Below, piece by piece: positions 6,172 to 6,242 of a DNA stretch of 6,242 bases. Source of the stretch: Pseudobdellovibrio sp. Its GTDB lineage: Bacteria; Bdellovibrionota; Bdellovibrionia; Bdellovibrionales; Bdellovibrionaceae. The stretch lies in NCBI GenBank assembly GCA_025449725.1, contig JANWIU010000105.1:1-6242 (forward strand), read 5' to 3'. The notes under the pieces are model-generated. The model was not told the DNA's origin and did no database searches. It saw only the letters and a list, made by a program, of their open reading frames with translations. A program made the translations under genes and the position numbers. Every line of letters begins with the position of its first letter. The stretch's first letter is position 1.

Positions 6172-6242
6172 ATGGCTGATGTATTAGTTGTTACAAGCAA
6201 AGTAAAAAAATTCATTAAAGAAAAAGGCGAGATGAATACCTC
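6172..6242 (+). CDS. Bacterial histone (Bd0055/HBb-like), N-terminal fragment
   Basis: The gene begins at ATG 6172, five bases after GGAG (6163-6166), and runs off the right edge after 23 complete codons. The visible protein starts MADVLVVTSKVKKFIKEKG and continues EMNT. From memory this strongly resembles the N-terminus of Bd0055 of Bdellovibrio bacteriovorus, a histone-fold protein of about 60 residues that is an abundant nucleoid protein. The lysine-rich amphipathic stretch would be the first helix of the histone fold and the MNT segment the start of the first loop. Family members dimerise and bind DNA without sequence specificity. More than half of the expected protein is outside the window, so the rest of the fold cannot be verified here. 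The alternative, another small basic protein, is less likely given the resemblance. Confidence 0.8.
   Translation, partial: MADVLVVTSKVKKFIKEKGEMNT

Overview
The window looks like chromosomal DNA from a predatory or predator-related bacterium of the Bdellovibrionota, probably Bdellovibrionales. The best clue is the gene running off the right edge. Its first 23 residues closely resemble, from memory, the small single-domain histone Bd0055 (HBb) of Bdellovibrio bacteriovorus. Base composition is moderately AT-rich by eye, lower in GC than B. bacteriovorus HD100 and closer to lower-GC relatives. No family search was possible, so the taxonomic call is an inference.

Layout. (1) 2-139, +: the C-terminal end of a small transaldolase / fructose-6-phosphate aldolase-type enzyme. 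(2) 148-591, +: a small lipoprotein of unknown function, starting a few bases downstream. (3) 622-2586, +: a 654-residue envelope protein of unknown function with an N-terminal membrane segment and apparently three beta-sandwich modules; its best-supported start is a TTG. These three form one tightly packed co-directional group. (4) 2583-3875, -: murD, a peptidoglycan precursor ligase, whose stop codon overlaps the stop of gene 3 tail to tail. (5) 3913-5322, +: a calcineurin-type metallophosphoesterase with a large membrane-associated insert, divergent from murD across only 37 bp. (6) 5395-6048, +: a YiaD-like OmpA-family lipoprotein with glycine zippers. (7) 6172 to the right edge, +: the start of the bacterial histone gene.

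Functional theme. Except for the metabolic enzyme on the left and the histone on the right, the genes concern the cell envelope: two lipoproteins, a membrane-anchored beta-rich protein, a peptidoglycan synthesis enzyme and a membrane-associated phosphoesterase. They do not form an obvious single pathway, and I see no mobile element, CRISPR array, tRNA or rRNA, or defence-system signature. No gene-free stretch exceeds about 125 bases.

Most worth follow-up: the histone gene and the 14-nt inverted repeat just upstream of it; a murD promoter placed so that its mRNA may be leaderless; the unassigned lipoprotein / beta-sandwich pair; and the phosphoesterase whose catalytic motifs are split by a transmembrane hairpin.
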